A DNA stretch of 64,000 bases from Neofusicoccum parvum (Eukaryota > Ascomycota > Dothideomycetes > Botryosphaeriales > Botryosphaeriaceae): assembly GCA_020912385.1 (NCBI GenBank), contig CP087206.1:1-64000 (forward strand). The letters run 5' to 3'. Each line of letters opens with the position of its first letter. Positions within the stretch are counted from its first letter, which is position 1. Below are positions 1 through 11,126 of the stretch, one piece after another. Under the pieces are notes generated by a model, which had not been told where the DNA came from, made no database searches, and saw only the letters and a program-made list of their open reading frames with translations. A program made the translations under genes and the position numbers.

Positions 1-109
1 CTAACCCTAACCCTAACCCTAACCCTAACCCTAACCCTAACCCTAACCCTAACCCTAACCCTAACCCTAACCCTAACCCTAACCCTAACCTAACCTAACC
101 TAACCTAAC
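1..109. repeat. Telomere repeat array (CCCTAA)n
   Basis: About fifteen tandem CCCTAA units run from base 1 to about 88 and are followed by four or five shortened CCTAA units. This is the C-rich strand of the TTAGGG telomere used by filamentous fungi, so base 1 is at or near the left chromosome end. The shortened units mark the telomere/subtelomere border. Confidence 0.98.
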
Positions 110-1140
110 TTTTAATTTATTCTATTATCTTTTATTCTTCTTCTATTATTTTTTTTTCTACTTCTACTTCTAGTTCTACTTCTACTTCTTTTTTTTTCTT
201 TTTCTTTTTTTTTCTTCTTTTTCTTCTTCTTCTTCTAGCTTTACTTCTAGTTTTAACTCTTTTAATTCTAGTTCTAATTCTAGTCCTAGTTTTATTTTCC
301 TACTACTATTATTATGTATATTACTCTTATTCTAGTTAAAATTACTAATCCTCACTCTACTTAAAATTACTAACCCTCACCCTAGTTTAAAATTACTATC
401 CCTCACCCTCACCCTCACCCTCACCCTAGTCTAAAATTACTAACTCTTATCCTACTTTTACCAACTATAAAAACTTTTATATTAAATTATTATTCTCTAT
501 TTCTATTATCTCTTACTTTTCCTTCTATTTAATTTCTTCTCTTTTATACTTTTAAATTATTTTTTATCAACTATACTATAGTAGTTTAATAATCTATCTA
601 TTACTTCTTTTTACTTCTTCTAGTTCTAGTTCTAGTTCTACTTCTTCTAGTTCTACTTCTTCTAGTTCTAGTTCTACTTCTTCTAGTTCTACTTCTTCTA
701 GTTCTACTTCTACTTCTTCTAGTTCTACTTCTTCTAGTTCTACTTCTTCTAGTTCTACTTCTTTTAAACCCACCTACCTTCTACCTCTTTTATATTACTT
801 AATATTTATTATTTAATTCTATAAAAATACCCCTCTATTAATATTTACTTGATTTATCTCACCCTTATTTTTACTTATTACTAGTTATTATAGTATTTAA
901 AACTTCCTCTTTATTCTACTATCTTTTTTATTTTTATTTTAATTTTTATTTTTATTTTTTATTTTATTTTTCTCTACCCTTCCTATCAGCTATAAAAGCT
1001 TCTAAGCTAAGTTATTACTCTCGAGCTTATCCTTTCTCTATGTCTATTTAAGATATCTTAGTAACTTATCTTTATCTTTATTCTTATCCTCTACTACTAG
1101 TTATTCTTACTTCTACTTCTCTCTCTTCTAGCCGCTATAA
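110..1140. repeat. Pyrimidine-rich, TpA-rich subtelomeric DNA
   Basis: No gene. The + strand is almost entirely C and T interspersed with TA, with long runs of TTCTAG, TTCTAC and TTCTTCTAG words. Bases about 970-1130 are a recognisable but heavily decayed copy of the sequence at 3060-3220 and 5337-5480, differing mostly by C-to-T and G-to-A changes. Leucine-rich or glutamate-rich reading frames here are products of the simple repeats, not genes. Confidence 0.85.
325..455. repeat. Subtelomeric tandem repeat array 1 (about 24 bp unit)
   Basis: Degenerate tandem units built on AAAATTACTAACCCTCACCCTA, including a short run of CACCCT hexamers near 400-425. The same unit recurs at 2236-2345 and 4303-4432. 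The CTAACCCTCACCCTA part looks like degenerate telomere sequence. Confidence 0.85.
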
Positions 1141-1173
1141 CCTCTACTAACTCTAACTACCTCCTTCTACCAA

Positions 1174-1770
1174 CCCTAACTGCCTCCGGCGGCCGGCTGA
1201 GCCGGGCTCTTTACTGACGGGTTAGTGGGCCTAACCCCTCCAACTACCTCCCTCTACCAACTCTAACTACCTCTCTCCATCAACCCTAACTGCCTCCGGC
1301 GGCCGGCTGAGCCGGGCTCCTCTCGGACGGGTTAGTGGGCCTAACTCTCTACCTTTACTCCTTCCCTCCACCTCTACTCCACTCCATCAACCCTAACTGC
1401 CTCCGGCGGCCGGCTGAGCCGGGCTCTTTACTGACGGGTTAGTGGGCCCAACCCCTCCAACTACCTCCCTCTACCAACCCTAACTGCCTCCGGCGGCCGG
1501 CTGAGCCGGGCTCCTCTCGGACGGGTTAGTGGGCCTAACCCTCCACCTTCACTCCTTCCCTCCACTCCTTCCCTCCACTTCACTCCACTCCATCAACCCT
1601 AACTGCCTCCGGCGGCCGGCTGAGCCGGGCTCTTTACTGACGGGTTAGTGGGCCCAACCCCTCCAACTACCTCCCTCTACCAACCCTAACTACCTCTCTC
1701 TATCAACCCTAACTGCCTCTAGCGGCCGGCTGAGCCGGGCTCTTTACTAACGGGTTAGTGGTGGGTCTAA
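1174..1770. repeat. Six GC-rich units with telomere-like flanks
   Basis: Six near-identical units lie at 1174-1237, 1284-1335, 1391-1455, 1478-1541, 1597-1659 and 1707-1770. Each begins CCCTAACTGCCTCC, has a GC-rich core (GGCGGCCGGCTGAGCCGGGC) and ends GACGGGTTAGTGGG. CTAAC at the left and GTTAG at the right are inverted, and CCGGC-TGA-GCCGG can form a short hairpin. Two subtypes (TCTTTACTGACGG and TCCTCTCGGACGG after the core) alternate A-B-A-B-A-A. They stand out sharply from the AT-rich surroundings. Function unknown. Confidence 0.9.
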
Positions 1771-3048
1771 TCTCTCTCTATTTTATTACTCTCTATTCTT
1801 CTAATAACCCTAACCCTAACTCCAACCCTCGACGTCGATATCTCCTGCTGTGCAGGAGTTTGTTAGTTCTAGTTATAATTCTACTTCTACTTCTACTATT
1901 ACTTCTACTATTACTTCCTAGTTCTACTTCTAGTTCTTAGTTCTAGTTCTACTTTTAATTCTACTTCTAGTCCTACTTTTAATTCTATTTCTAGTTCTAC
2001 TTTTAATTTTCTATTTCTAGTTCTACTTCTAGTTTTACTTCTACTTCTTTTTTTTTCTAGCTTTACTTCTAGTTTCAACTCTTCTAATTCTAATTCTAGT
2101 TCTAGTTCTAGTTCTAGTTCTAGTCCCTAGTTCTAGTTCTAGTTCTAGTTCTAGTCCCTAGTTCTAGTCCCTAGTTCTAGTTCTAGTTCTAGTTCTAGTC
2201 CCTAGTTCTAGTCCCTAGTTCTAGTTCTAGTTCCTATTTAAAATTACTAACCCTCACCCTAATCTAAAATTACTAACCCTCACCCTAGTCTAAAATTACT
2301 AACCCTCACCCTAGTCTAAAATTATCAACTCTTATTCTACTTTTACTACCTCTATTTCTATTATATCTTTTACTTTCTTTCTATTTAATTTCTTCTCTTT
2401 TATACTCTTCTTCTTCTTCTTCTACCTTCCTTTATTTAGTTCTAGTTCTTCTAGTTCTTCTAAAATTCTACTTCTATTTCTAGTTCTAACTTTTAATTCT
2501 AGTTACTTCTACTTCTTTCTAGTTCTTCTAGTTCTTCTAGTTCTTCTAGTTCTTCTAGTTCTTCTAGTTCTTCTAGTTCTTCTAGTTCTTCTAATTTTAT
2601 TTCTACTTCTACTTCTACTTCTACTTCTACTTCTACTTCTACTTCTGGTTTTAACTCTAGTTTTAACTCTAGTTTTAATTCTAGTTCTAGCTTTAATTCT
2701 AGTTCTAGTTCTAGTTCTAGTTCTAGTTTTTTTTTAAAATCCATCTTTTACCTCTTCTATATATATTACTTAATATTCGTATTTAATTCCACTCAATTCT
2801 ATTTATATAGTAATACTTATCCAGCTATTATTATTTCTAAAATAAACTGGTACTTACTATTTATTTATTTGTTTATTTATTTATTCATTTATTCTTTTTA
2901 AATCCATCTTTCTTATTTATTTCTACCTACTCTTTTTCAACTATTACTTCTTTCTCTATTAGTTCTAAAATTTTACTAGCTCTCTCTACCTACTAGCTAG
3001 TCCTATCCATCTATTTCCATTAGCTCTATTACTTTCCTACCCCTCTTC
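1771..3048. repeat. Low-complexity subtelomeric DNA
   Basis: No gene. Contains a short interstitial telomere-like stretch (about 1805-1820), long TTCTAG/GTTCTAGTCCCTA runs (about 2080-2230), a second AATTACTAACCCTCACCCTA array (2236-2345) and a TTCTTCTAG microsatellite (about 2515-2595). Apparent glutamate/leucine repeat frames are artefacts of these repeats. Confidence 0.8.
2236..2345. repeat. Subtelomeric tandem repeat array 2 (about 24 bp unit)
   Basis: Four to five units of AAAATTACTAACCCTCACCCTA(G/A)TCT, the same unit as at 325-455 and 4303-4432. It precedes the decayed helicase copy at 3049-4310 just as array 3 precedes the copy at 5.3-6.2 kb, which supports segmental duplication with a step of a little over 2 kb. 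Confidence 0.85.
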
Positions 3049-3954
3049 CTACTCCTCTATTAAGCTCTCCACCCTTCCTGTCAGCCATAAAAACTCTCGA
3101 GCCAAGTTATTGCTCTCAAGCTCGTCCTTCCTCCATGCCTGTCCAAGATATCCTAGTAGTCTATCTTTATCTTCATCTCCATCTCCATCTCCATCTCCAT
3201 CTCCATCCTCTACCGCTGCCGCCACTGCCGCCGCTACCACTCCTCCTACTACTTCCTTCTCTCCTAGCCGTAACAACCACCTCTTCCACACCCTTTGATA
3301 CCCGTGCTTGATCCCGTACAACGTACCAATCATCACCCCGAAGAACTGGCACTCGCTGCCCTGAACCTGCCGCCACCCCTGCCTACCATTACTCTCCCAC
3401 CTGTTGCAGATTGCCTGTGGTACCCCGCAGCGAAAGCAGCCCGAGTACCTCTCAAACCTGATTCTTCCCTGCATCTCGCGCCTCTCCCCATCTGCCTGCC
3501 TACCCCGCTCTGTTGGACAGTGGCTAACACTGTGCTGGTCTTCCCTACCCGCTGCCTTGCACACTAAACACACCCTCTTCCACCTCTGCAGCTTTCTCTG
3601 AAGCAGTTCTGCATCTGTATACACCTATTATGTCTGCCTGGCCTGCCTTACCCTTATTCCTACCTGCTGCTGCTGCTGCTGCCTTCGAAACTCCTACCTG
3701 TCTAATTCTCTTTATTACGTACTCTGCTCTTCCTTCCAACTTCCCTGCCGACTTTCCTGCTGATTTTCCTGCTGTATTCTCTACTGCTCTTCTTGCTACG
3801 TCCTCTGCTGCTCTCTTTACTACTGCTCCTACTACTACTGCTGCTTTCTTTACTGCTCCCTTTGCTGCTACTGCTCCTACTGCCACTACTGCTTTCTTTA
3901 CTACTCCCTTTGCTGCGTCCTCTCCTGCTCTCTTTGCTGCTGCTGCTGCTCCCT

Positions 3955-3986
<32 letters not shown>

Positions 3987-4310
3987 AGTAGTGCTCCCTC
4001 TGCTGCTACTGCTACTGGTGCTCCCTCTACTGCTCCCTCTGCTACTCCCTCTACTACGTCCTCTCCTACTCCCTTTCCTACTGTAGTTGCTGCTGCTCCC
4101 TCTGCTACATCCTCTCCTACTCCCTTTACTATTACTGCTGCTAGTGCTTCCTCTACTACTAGTCCTGCTGCTATCCTAGCTGCTACTACTACCATCGTTG
4201 CCCTAAGCTGCTGCCAGTCCTACTACTATCCTGGCTACTACTACTACTACTGCTGCCGCTGCTGCCGCCACTGCTGCCACCGCCACTACCACCACTACCA
4301 CTATATACAT
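3049..4310 (-). pseudogene. Degenerate second copy of the helicase C-terminal region
   Basis: The minus strand encodes the same cysteine/histidine-rich segment (VCLVCKAAG, then CFRCGVPQAIC) as the main helicase at 5604-5861, then upstream a Gln/Ala-rich CTG-repeat stretch. At 3060-3650 it aligns closely with 5337-5890; most differences are transitions, many of them TpG->TpA or CpA->TpA. No helicase motor motifs remain, so this is a fragment left by duplication, not a gene. The upstream half (about 3640-4310) has become a low-complexity CTG/CTA tract. Confidence 0.75.
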
Positions 4311-4432
4311 CACCCTCACTCTACTCAAAATTACTAACCCTCACCCTACTCAAAATTACTAACCCTTACCCTACTTAAAATTGCTAACCCTCATCCTACT
4401 CAAAATTACTATCCCTCACCCTACTCTTACTA
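4303..4432. repeat. Subtelomeric tandem repeat array 3 (about 24 bp unit)
   Basis: Five units of CTCAAAATTACTAACCCTCACCCTA, less decayed than the arrays at 325 and 2236. It separates the degenerate helicase copy at 3-4.3 kb from the low-complexity tract leading to the main helicase pseudogene. Confidence 0.88.
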
Positions 4433-5306
4433 ACTGTTAAAAACTCCTATATTAAATTATTACTCTCTACTTTTAAATCTATTATTCTTCTTCTAGTTCT
4501 TTTAGTTCTAGTTTTAGTTCTACCTCTAGTTTTAACTCTAGTTCTAGTTCTAGTTCTAGTTCTAGTTCTAGTTCTAGTTCTAGTTCTAGTTCTAGTCTTA
4601 GTTTCTAATTCTAGTTTTAGTTCTAGTTCTTCTAATTCTAGTTCTACTTCTTCTAGTTCCTTCTAGTTTTTTTTTTTTTTTTTTTTTTTTCTTTTTTAAT
4701 TCTTCTAGTTCTTCTAGTTCCTTTAGTTCTACCTCTAGTTCTAGTCTTAATTTCTAATTCTAGTTTTAGTTTTAGTCCTTCTAATTCTTTTTTAATTCTT
4801 TTAGTTCTTCTAGTTCTTTTAATTCTAGTTCTACTTCTTCTAGTCCTTCTAGTTTTTTTTGTTTTTTTTTTTTTGTTTTTTTTAATTCTTCTAGTTCTTC
4901 TAGTTCTTCTAGTTCTTCTAGTTCTTCTAGTTCTTCTAGTTCTTCTAGTTCTTCTAGTTCTTCTAGTTCTTCTAGTTCTTCTAGTTCTTCTAATTCTACT
5001 TCTACTTCTAGTTTTAATTCAAGTTTTAATTCTAGTTCTACCTCTAGTTTCAACTCTAGTTTTAATTCTAGTCCTAGCTTTAATTCTAGTTCTAGTTCTT
5101 TTAAATCCATCTTTCACCTCTTTTATATATCACTTTATATCTGTATTCAATTCCATTTAATTCTACTCATATAGTACATCCAGTTATTATTATTCCTAAA
5201 AATCTATCTTTCTTGTTTATTCCCACTCTTTTCAACTATTACTCCTCTATTAGTTCCATCTTACTAGCTCTACCTACTAGCTAGCCCTATCTATCTATTA
5301 GCTTTA
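4433..5306. repeat. TTCTAG / TTCTTCTAG microsatellite tract
   Basis: No gene. Long (TTCTAG)n at about 4535-4600, a poly-T run near 4670-4695, and a regular TTCTTCTAG array at about 4885-4990, then AT-rich unique-looking sequence. The open frames of Leu-Val or Glu-Leu repeats are simple-repeat translations. Confidence 0.85.
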
Positions 5307-8300
5307 TTATCTCCCTACTCCTCTCTCCTCTATTAAGCTCTCCACCCTTCCTATCAGCCATAAAAACTCCCGAGCCAAGTTATTACTCTCGAGCTCGTCC
5401 TTCCTCCATACCTGTCTAAGATATCCTAGCAGTCTATCTTTATCTTCATCTCTATCCTCTACCGCCGCCGCCGCTACTCCCGCTCCTACTACTTCCTCTC
5501 CTAGCCGTAATAACCACCTCTTCCACACCGTCTTATACCCGTGCTTGATCCCGTATAATATACCAATTATCACCCCGAAGAACTGGTACTCGCTGCCCTG
5601 AACCTACCGCCACCCCTGCCTACCATTACTCTCCCATCTATTGCAGATTGCCTGTGGTACCCCGCAGCGAAAGCAGCCCGAGTACCTCTCAAACCTGATT
5701 CTTCCCTGCATCTCGCGCCTCTCCCCATCCGCCTGCCTACCCCGCTCTGTTGGACAGTGGCTGACGCTGTGCTGGTCTTCCCTACCTGCTGCCTTACATA
5801 CTAAACATACCCCCTTCCACCTCTGCAGCTTTCTCTGAAGTAGTTCTGCATCTGCATACACCTGTTGTGTCTGCCTGGCCTGCCTTGCCCTTATTCCTAC
5901 CTGCTGCTGCTGCTGCCTTTAAAACTCCTGCCTGTCTGATTCTCTTTGTTGCGCATTCTGCTCTTCCTCCTGCTGTCTTTCCTGCTGACTTTCCTGCCGA
6001 CTTTCCCGCTGATTTTCCTGCTGCTTCTCTCTTTGCTGCTGTCGTATCCTCTGCTGCTGCTCTCTTTGCTGCTGATTTTCCTGCTGCCGCATCCTCTACT
6101 GCTGCTCTCTTTGCTGCTGCTCCCTCCACTGCTGCCCCTGCTGCCGCTGCTGGTACTGGTCTACCCTCTGTTCTTCCTCTACCTCCCTGTCTACCTCTTC
6201 CACCTCATCTACCTCTTCCACCTCATCTACCTCCTCTACCTCCTCCTCCTCATTATTATCATTATTATCATCATCCGTGATCTCTCGCCTAGACTCCCTG
6301 CTCCTTCTACAAAAATCACACTTTTCTTCCCCCTCCTCCTGCCTGCATTCTATCCGCCTAAAACTACCATCTAAAAACTCGTCCATCACCGTTCTCCTAC
6401 ACAGTCCCCCATCTAGATACTGCCTTACCAGCCGGTCATCGCTCTTCTCCCCCCCCTGAACCATCACTGCTCTGCTGGCCAGTCCATCCCTTCCCGCCCT
6501 GCCGCTCTCCTGCGCGTAGTCCAGAAAATCCCGCGGCTCATCCGTGTGGATGATGAGCCTGATGCCTGGAATGTCAATCCCCATGCCCAGCGCGCTGGTG
6601 GCCACCACTACACGCACCACTCCCGCCTTGAAGTCCTCTAGCACCTCCTTCTTCCTAGCTTCTGATATCTTGCTGTAAAATGCCTCGCACTGGAACAGCC
6701 CTGCGTCCACCAAGCTCTTCACCCTGGTCACTGTGTTGCAGTAGATGACCACCTTTCCTTCTACCGTTGCCTGTAGTTCCTCTTCCACCATCTCTTCTAT
6801 TTTCCTATTCTGCGCCTCCTTCCCTCCTTGTCTTCCTCGCCATCCTCCCCCTCTCCCTCCTCCCCCTCCTCCCCCTCCTCTCCCTCCTCTCCCTCCTCTC
6901 CCTCCTCCATTCTCCACCTCCACCTCCAACTCCACCCCCACCACCTGGTAGCTGATGTTTCTGCGGGTAGTAACCGCCCTGAACACCACCACCTCGGCCG
7001 CAGTCCAGCCCATCCTGCGCCACAGCTCAGCCTCTTTGCTGGGTGGTAGCGTTGCTGTGAGCAGAACCATCTGCGTTTCTGCCGCCATAAGCTTCCCCAG
7101 CTGCTGCAGCTGCTTACGGAAGTCCACCTGGTCGTTCAGCACCACGTGGCACTCGTCGATGATGATCCTGTCCAGCTGCCTCATCGCCCTGAGCCGGTTT
7201 AAAAACGTCATGAACTCGTCGCTCAGTGCTGCCTCTGGCGTGACCAGCACGATGGACTCCGCGTCTGGTGGCCGCCTCGCCTCCTATTCTGCACAGCTAA
7301 TGCCCAGCTTGCTGCAGCGCTCTTTCATGTCCGCTCGCAGCGCGATGAGTGGTACTACCACTACCGTCGTTCCTCCTGGCTCCGTCCAAGCTGGCAGCAT
7401 GAACAAGATGCTTTTCCCAGCTCCGGTTGGCATCACTGCCACCACCGGGCTCACTCCAGCCTAGATGGCGGTCACTGCCTCTTCCTAGACGCTGCGGAAC
7501 TCGGCTTTCTTTCCCATCAACCTTTGCAGCTGCTCCTTCGCGTTGGCCCTCTTCAGCCTCGCCCAGCGGTCTAGCCGCTCCTCGTCCGCGTCGTCCTCAA
7601 ACGGGCAGCGCTTTCTCTTCCTAGAAGCCGGTTCCTGGCTTTTAAATGCCGACTAGAAGCCTAAGAAGCGGTGCTAGTCGGTGCTGGAAGCGCGGAACAG
7701 CAGCCTCTTCTCCGCCACCACGCCCGCCTGCTCCATCATCCCACGCGCGTAGATCAAGCCCGCGGTGTGGGATGTGTGTCCTGCCTAGGCGTCTGCAATG
7801 GCTGCTGCTGCCCGGTCTTCTCCCTCCACCTCCATCTGCTGCTGCTGCTCCTGCTCATTCCCATTCTCTCCTCCCCCCTCCTCATCTACCCTGAACGCGC
7901 TGGAGCCGCGCATGAACCGCCTGCTGATGCCGATGGCGACGTCCCTGTACGCTCTGACCGTCAGCTCCTGGCCTAAGCCGATCCTGCTCTCCTTCTTCAT
8001 CGCCTCCCTCATGCGCTCCGTCGTCCACCTCTTCTCCCCCGCCTCCGCCGGCCACATGTGGGCCGAGATCTGCTGGCTCCCACCTCGCACCGCTGCCAGC
8101 ATGCGCTGGTGGAATGGCAAGACTAGCCACAGATACCACACCACCAGCTCCCCCACCTCCCTGGGCAGATACCTGTGGATCACCTTGACATCCCCGGACA
8201 TGGCGTAGCCCTTGTGGTAGCGCGTGACGAACACGACTAGCCCGTCCTCCACGAAGATGTTGCGGTGCCCTCCCTTGGCCGTGTTGCTGTGCCTGATGCT

Positions 8301-10934
8301 GAGAATCTCCGGCCCTCTCGCCGGCTGCCCACCGGTGATGTGCATCAGCAGCAGCAGCTTCTCCCTAAACTCGGCCACCTGCGCTGCATATGCATCCACC
8401 GCCTGCCTGCTGATGCCTGAGCTCGTGTTTTTCCTGGTGAACCTCTTCCTTACAGCAGTGATTCCTATGATCCTGTTGAACAGCCAAGTGTTCCCGTCTG
8501 CTAGCAGCCTGGTGCGCTGGTCCCGCAGAAAGCTCCACCCTCTGCGCTCCTCGGCTGGGTTGTCCCTGATGGAATGCCACGGCACTGCTGGCACGTCCAT
8601 TTCCCCATGCTCTTTCTTGTGGCTGCTGTGGCCGCCAAACAGCAGCTCCTGGAGCAGCAGCTGGCGACTGTCGTTCAGCAAGCCGTGCACCATGCCCCTG
8701 AACTTGGCCATGGTGAACTGGATGCCCTGGTACAGCAGCTGCTCCCGCCCATTCCATCCCACATGGCCCTTGGTGGTGGTGTTGTAGTGGATCTTCATCC
8801 CATAAGTGCGCAGATCCAGTATCCACTGCATGGGACTGTGGCTGCCTCGGATCATGAAGCTGTCCATCATCTTGGTCACCAGCTCCAAGCAGCTCATCTT
8901 CATCTGGCTGCGCTGGCTGCGCTGGCTGCGCTGGCTGCGCTTGCTGCGCCCACTGCTGTCCCTGGCGCTGCCCTGGCCGCTGTTCCTGCTGCTGCCCTGG
9001 CCGCTGCTGGTCCTGCTGCTGGCGCTGTCCTGGCCACTGCTGCTCTGGCCGGCGCTGCTCTGGCTGCTGCTGCTCCTGCCGCCCTGGCTGCGCCCGCTGC
9101 GCCCACTGCTGTCCCTGGCGCTGCCCTGGCCGCTGTTCCTGCTGCTGTCCTGGCCACTGCTGCTCTGGCCGGCGCTGCCCTGGCCGGCGCTGCCCTGGCC
9201 GGCGCTGCTCCTGCTGCCCTGGCTGCTGCTGCTGCTCCTGCCGCCCTGGCTGCGGCTGCTGCTACTGCTGCTGCCAGCATCGCCTCCACCATAACCGCCA
9301 GCGCCGTCCTCCTCCTCCTCCTCCTCCTCCTCCTCCTCCTCCTCCTCCTCCTCCTCCTCCTCCTCCTCCTCAAAGTCCCATGCGCTGCCCCCACTGCTGA
9401 ACTCCTCCCCACCATCCTCCTCCCCTTCTGCTGCTGCTGCTGCTGCTGCTGGACCCACCATCTCCAGCGCCTTCTGCACCACCATGAAGCGCCCCACCTT
9501 GATGATGGCCGACAGAATCGCAGTGTACAGACCCGGCTCCCTCCAGCCGGTGGGCGTGACCCCCTGCACCGCCAGAGCGCAGACCAGAGCGCTGTCGTAC
9601 TCGCGCTGCGTGATCCTCTGGTTCAGCAGTTCAATGCAAAAGTCCAAGCACGCCTTCTGGATCCCGGACAGCTTTGGTGGCAGCTGCTGCTGCTGCTGCT
9701 CTTCTGAATCAGCTCCTTCTTCTTCATTATCATCATTATCACTTCTTCCTCCCTCTTCTTCCTCGCTTCCTTCATCTCTTCCTCCCCCTTCTTCTTGCTT
9801 TGCAGCTTGCTCCGCCTCCTCCATCAGCCTAGTGAACGCCCTGGACTGCCTGCGGGTGAACCTGTACTCTGGCCTTCTCCAGTCATGCTCTTCCTGCTGC
9901 TGCCCCTGCTGCTGCTGCCGCTGCTGCTGCGTCCTGACGAAGAACATCAGCACCTGCTTCCACGCCCTCGACCTGTCCGCGACCGCGTTTTCCTCCATGT
10001 ACGGCTGCAGCGGGTGGTACCGGTTCTGGTGCTTCTCCGTCCTCATCAGCTCCATGCGGATGAATATGCCGACCTGCTGGGTTACCGCCTGCTGGCCGAT
10101 GCGCGCAACGTCGTCCATGGCTTTCCAGATGGCCGCCGCCACCGGCTCCTCCTCCTCCTCTGGCCTGTCCGGGTTGGCGTTGGGCTCCTCAACCGACGCT
10201 AGCAGATCGTCGCGGTCCAGCCGCGCCAGATACGGCAGCCACTGCGTCCTGTCCAGCCACGGGCTGACCTCGTCCTTCTCCCCGTCCTCGATGGTGGCCC
10301 GCGCCCGCTTCTCCAGCTCCTCCCAGTTCCGGTTCGCCTTGTTCCACGCCTGCTGCCACAGCTGCTCTCCGCCCTGCTGGCCTGGGTCTACCTGCTCTTC
10401 CTGCTCTTCCCGCTCTTCCTGCGCTTCTTCTGGCTGGCACACTTCAAAGTACTGCGAGCCGTGGAAGGTGGGGAAGAAGCGCTGGCAGCGGACCTGTTTC
10501 ACCGCTTCTTGAAGCCTCTTGTCCAACCCTTCTTCAGTCCTCCTACTCAGCCGGCCTCTGCTTCCCCCTCCAACTGACCATCCATGCTCGACGCGCTAGT
10601 GCTTCTTCATCGTCATCTTATCCCCCTTGGTGTCCCTGCAGATATACCGGCAGTTGCCGGGGTCCTTCTGGCACAGCAGTCCATCTTCGAACAGTGGGAG
10701 CTCGGCGACGGGCCGCTCCACCCGGGCCGGCACCTCTAGCTCGCTGGGAAACATGATCAAGCCGTGCCATCCTCCGCTGACCTCGCCGCTGATGAGTTCC
10801 GCCTGCTTCCGGCCCATCCGGTGGTGTTTCCCCTGCAAGTGGCCTTCCACCTGGTCCGGCCAGACCGCGTGCCGGCACTCCCTGCAGATCACGAGCCGGT
10901 ATTCCGCCTGGTGATGAAAGTAAGCTGTCGCCAT
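5307..10934 (-). pseudogene. Telomere-linked RecQ-family helicase, stop-riddled
   Basis: One minus-strand frame runs from an ATG at 10932-10934 toward the telomere. In order it shows an OrsD/DUF3505-like zinc segment (CRECRHAVWPDQVEGHL), a long acidic and Ser/Gln-rich linker with a poly-Glu run (9309-9371), helicase motif I (MPTGAGKS, near 7400), DECH, TATLPP, then GMGIDIPG and QESGRAGRDG typical of RecQ helicases (6500-7150), and a distal Cys-rich segment (5604-5861). Seven in-frame TAG codons interrupt it at 10596, 7785, 7674, 7653, 7485, 7461 and 7284; further stops follow at 6096 and 5919. Family context suggests the intact residues at these sites were Gln or Trp. Such genes sit next to telomeres in many fungi. 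This copy is almost certainly dead. Confidence 0.88.
9308..9371. repeat. (CTC/CCT)n trinucleotide run coding poly-Glu
   Basis: About twenty CCT triplets in a row on the + strand, read as poly-glutamate in the helicase frame on the minus strand. Adjacent Ser/Gly/Gln-rich repeats (8900-9290) are also low-complexity. Length polymorphism would be expected here. Confidence 0.9.
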
Positions 10935-11126
10935 TTGGTGCGCTAGTTAGTATTTTGCCTGGCCGATGCTGAAAGTTGCTGGAGAGAGAATAGTGCTGGT
11001 GTAAGAAAGCTCGTAAATGCTACTACTACTACTACTACTACTGCTGCTACGCTGCTGCCGCCGCCGCCGCACGGATCACCCTTACCCCATCAAAAAACCT
11101 CAACCCTAACCCTACTCTTACCCCAA
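10935..11126. other. Region upstream of helicase with telomere-like island
   Basis: No gene. A CTA/CTG/CCG trinucleotide run (about 11018-11070) is followed by CAACCCTAACCCTACTCTTACCCC at 11101-11124, a short telomere-like island in the same CCCTAA orientation as the chromosome end. It lies just beyond the helicase start and may mark the inner edge of the helicase unit. Confidence 0.7.

Noticed and set aside
3545..4337. Ala- or Leu-rich protein genes on both strands
   Set aside because: Both are translations of a degenerate CTG/CTC repeat and overlap each other.
4781..5160. Leu/Val-rich or Glu/Leu-rich membrane or coiled-coil proteins
   Set aside because: Products of the TTCTTCTAG microsatellite in opposite frames; no unique sequence.
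8574..9707. A 377-codon gene antisense to the helicase linker
   Set aside because: Ala/Leu-rich reading of the Ser/Gln/Glu low-complexity linker; no independent support.
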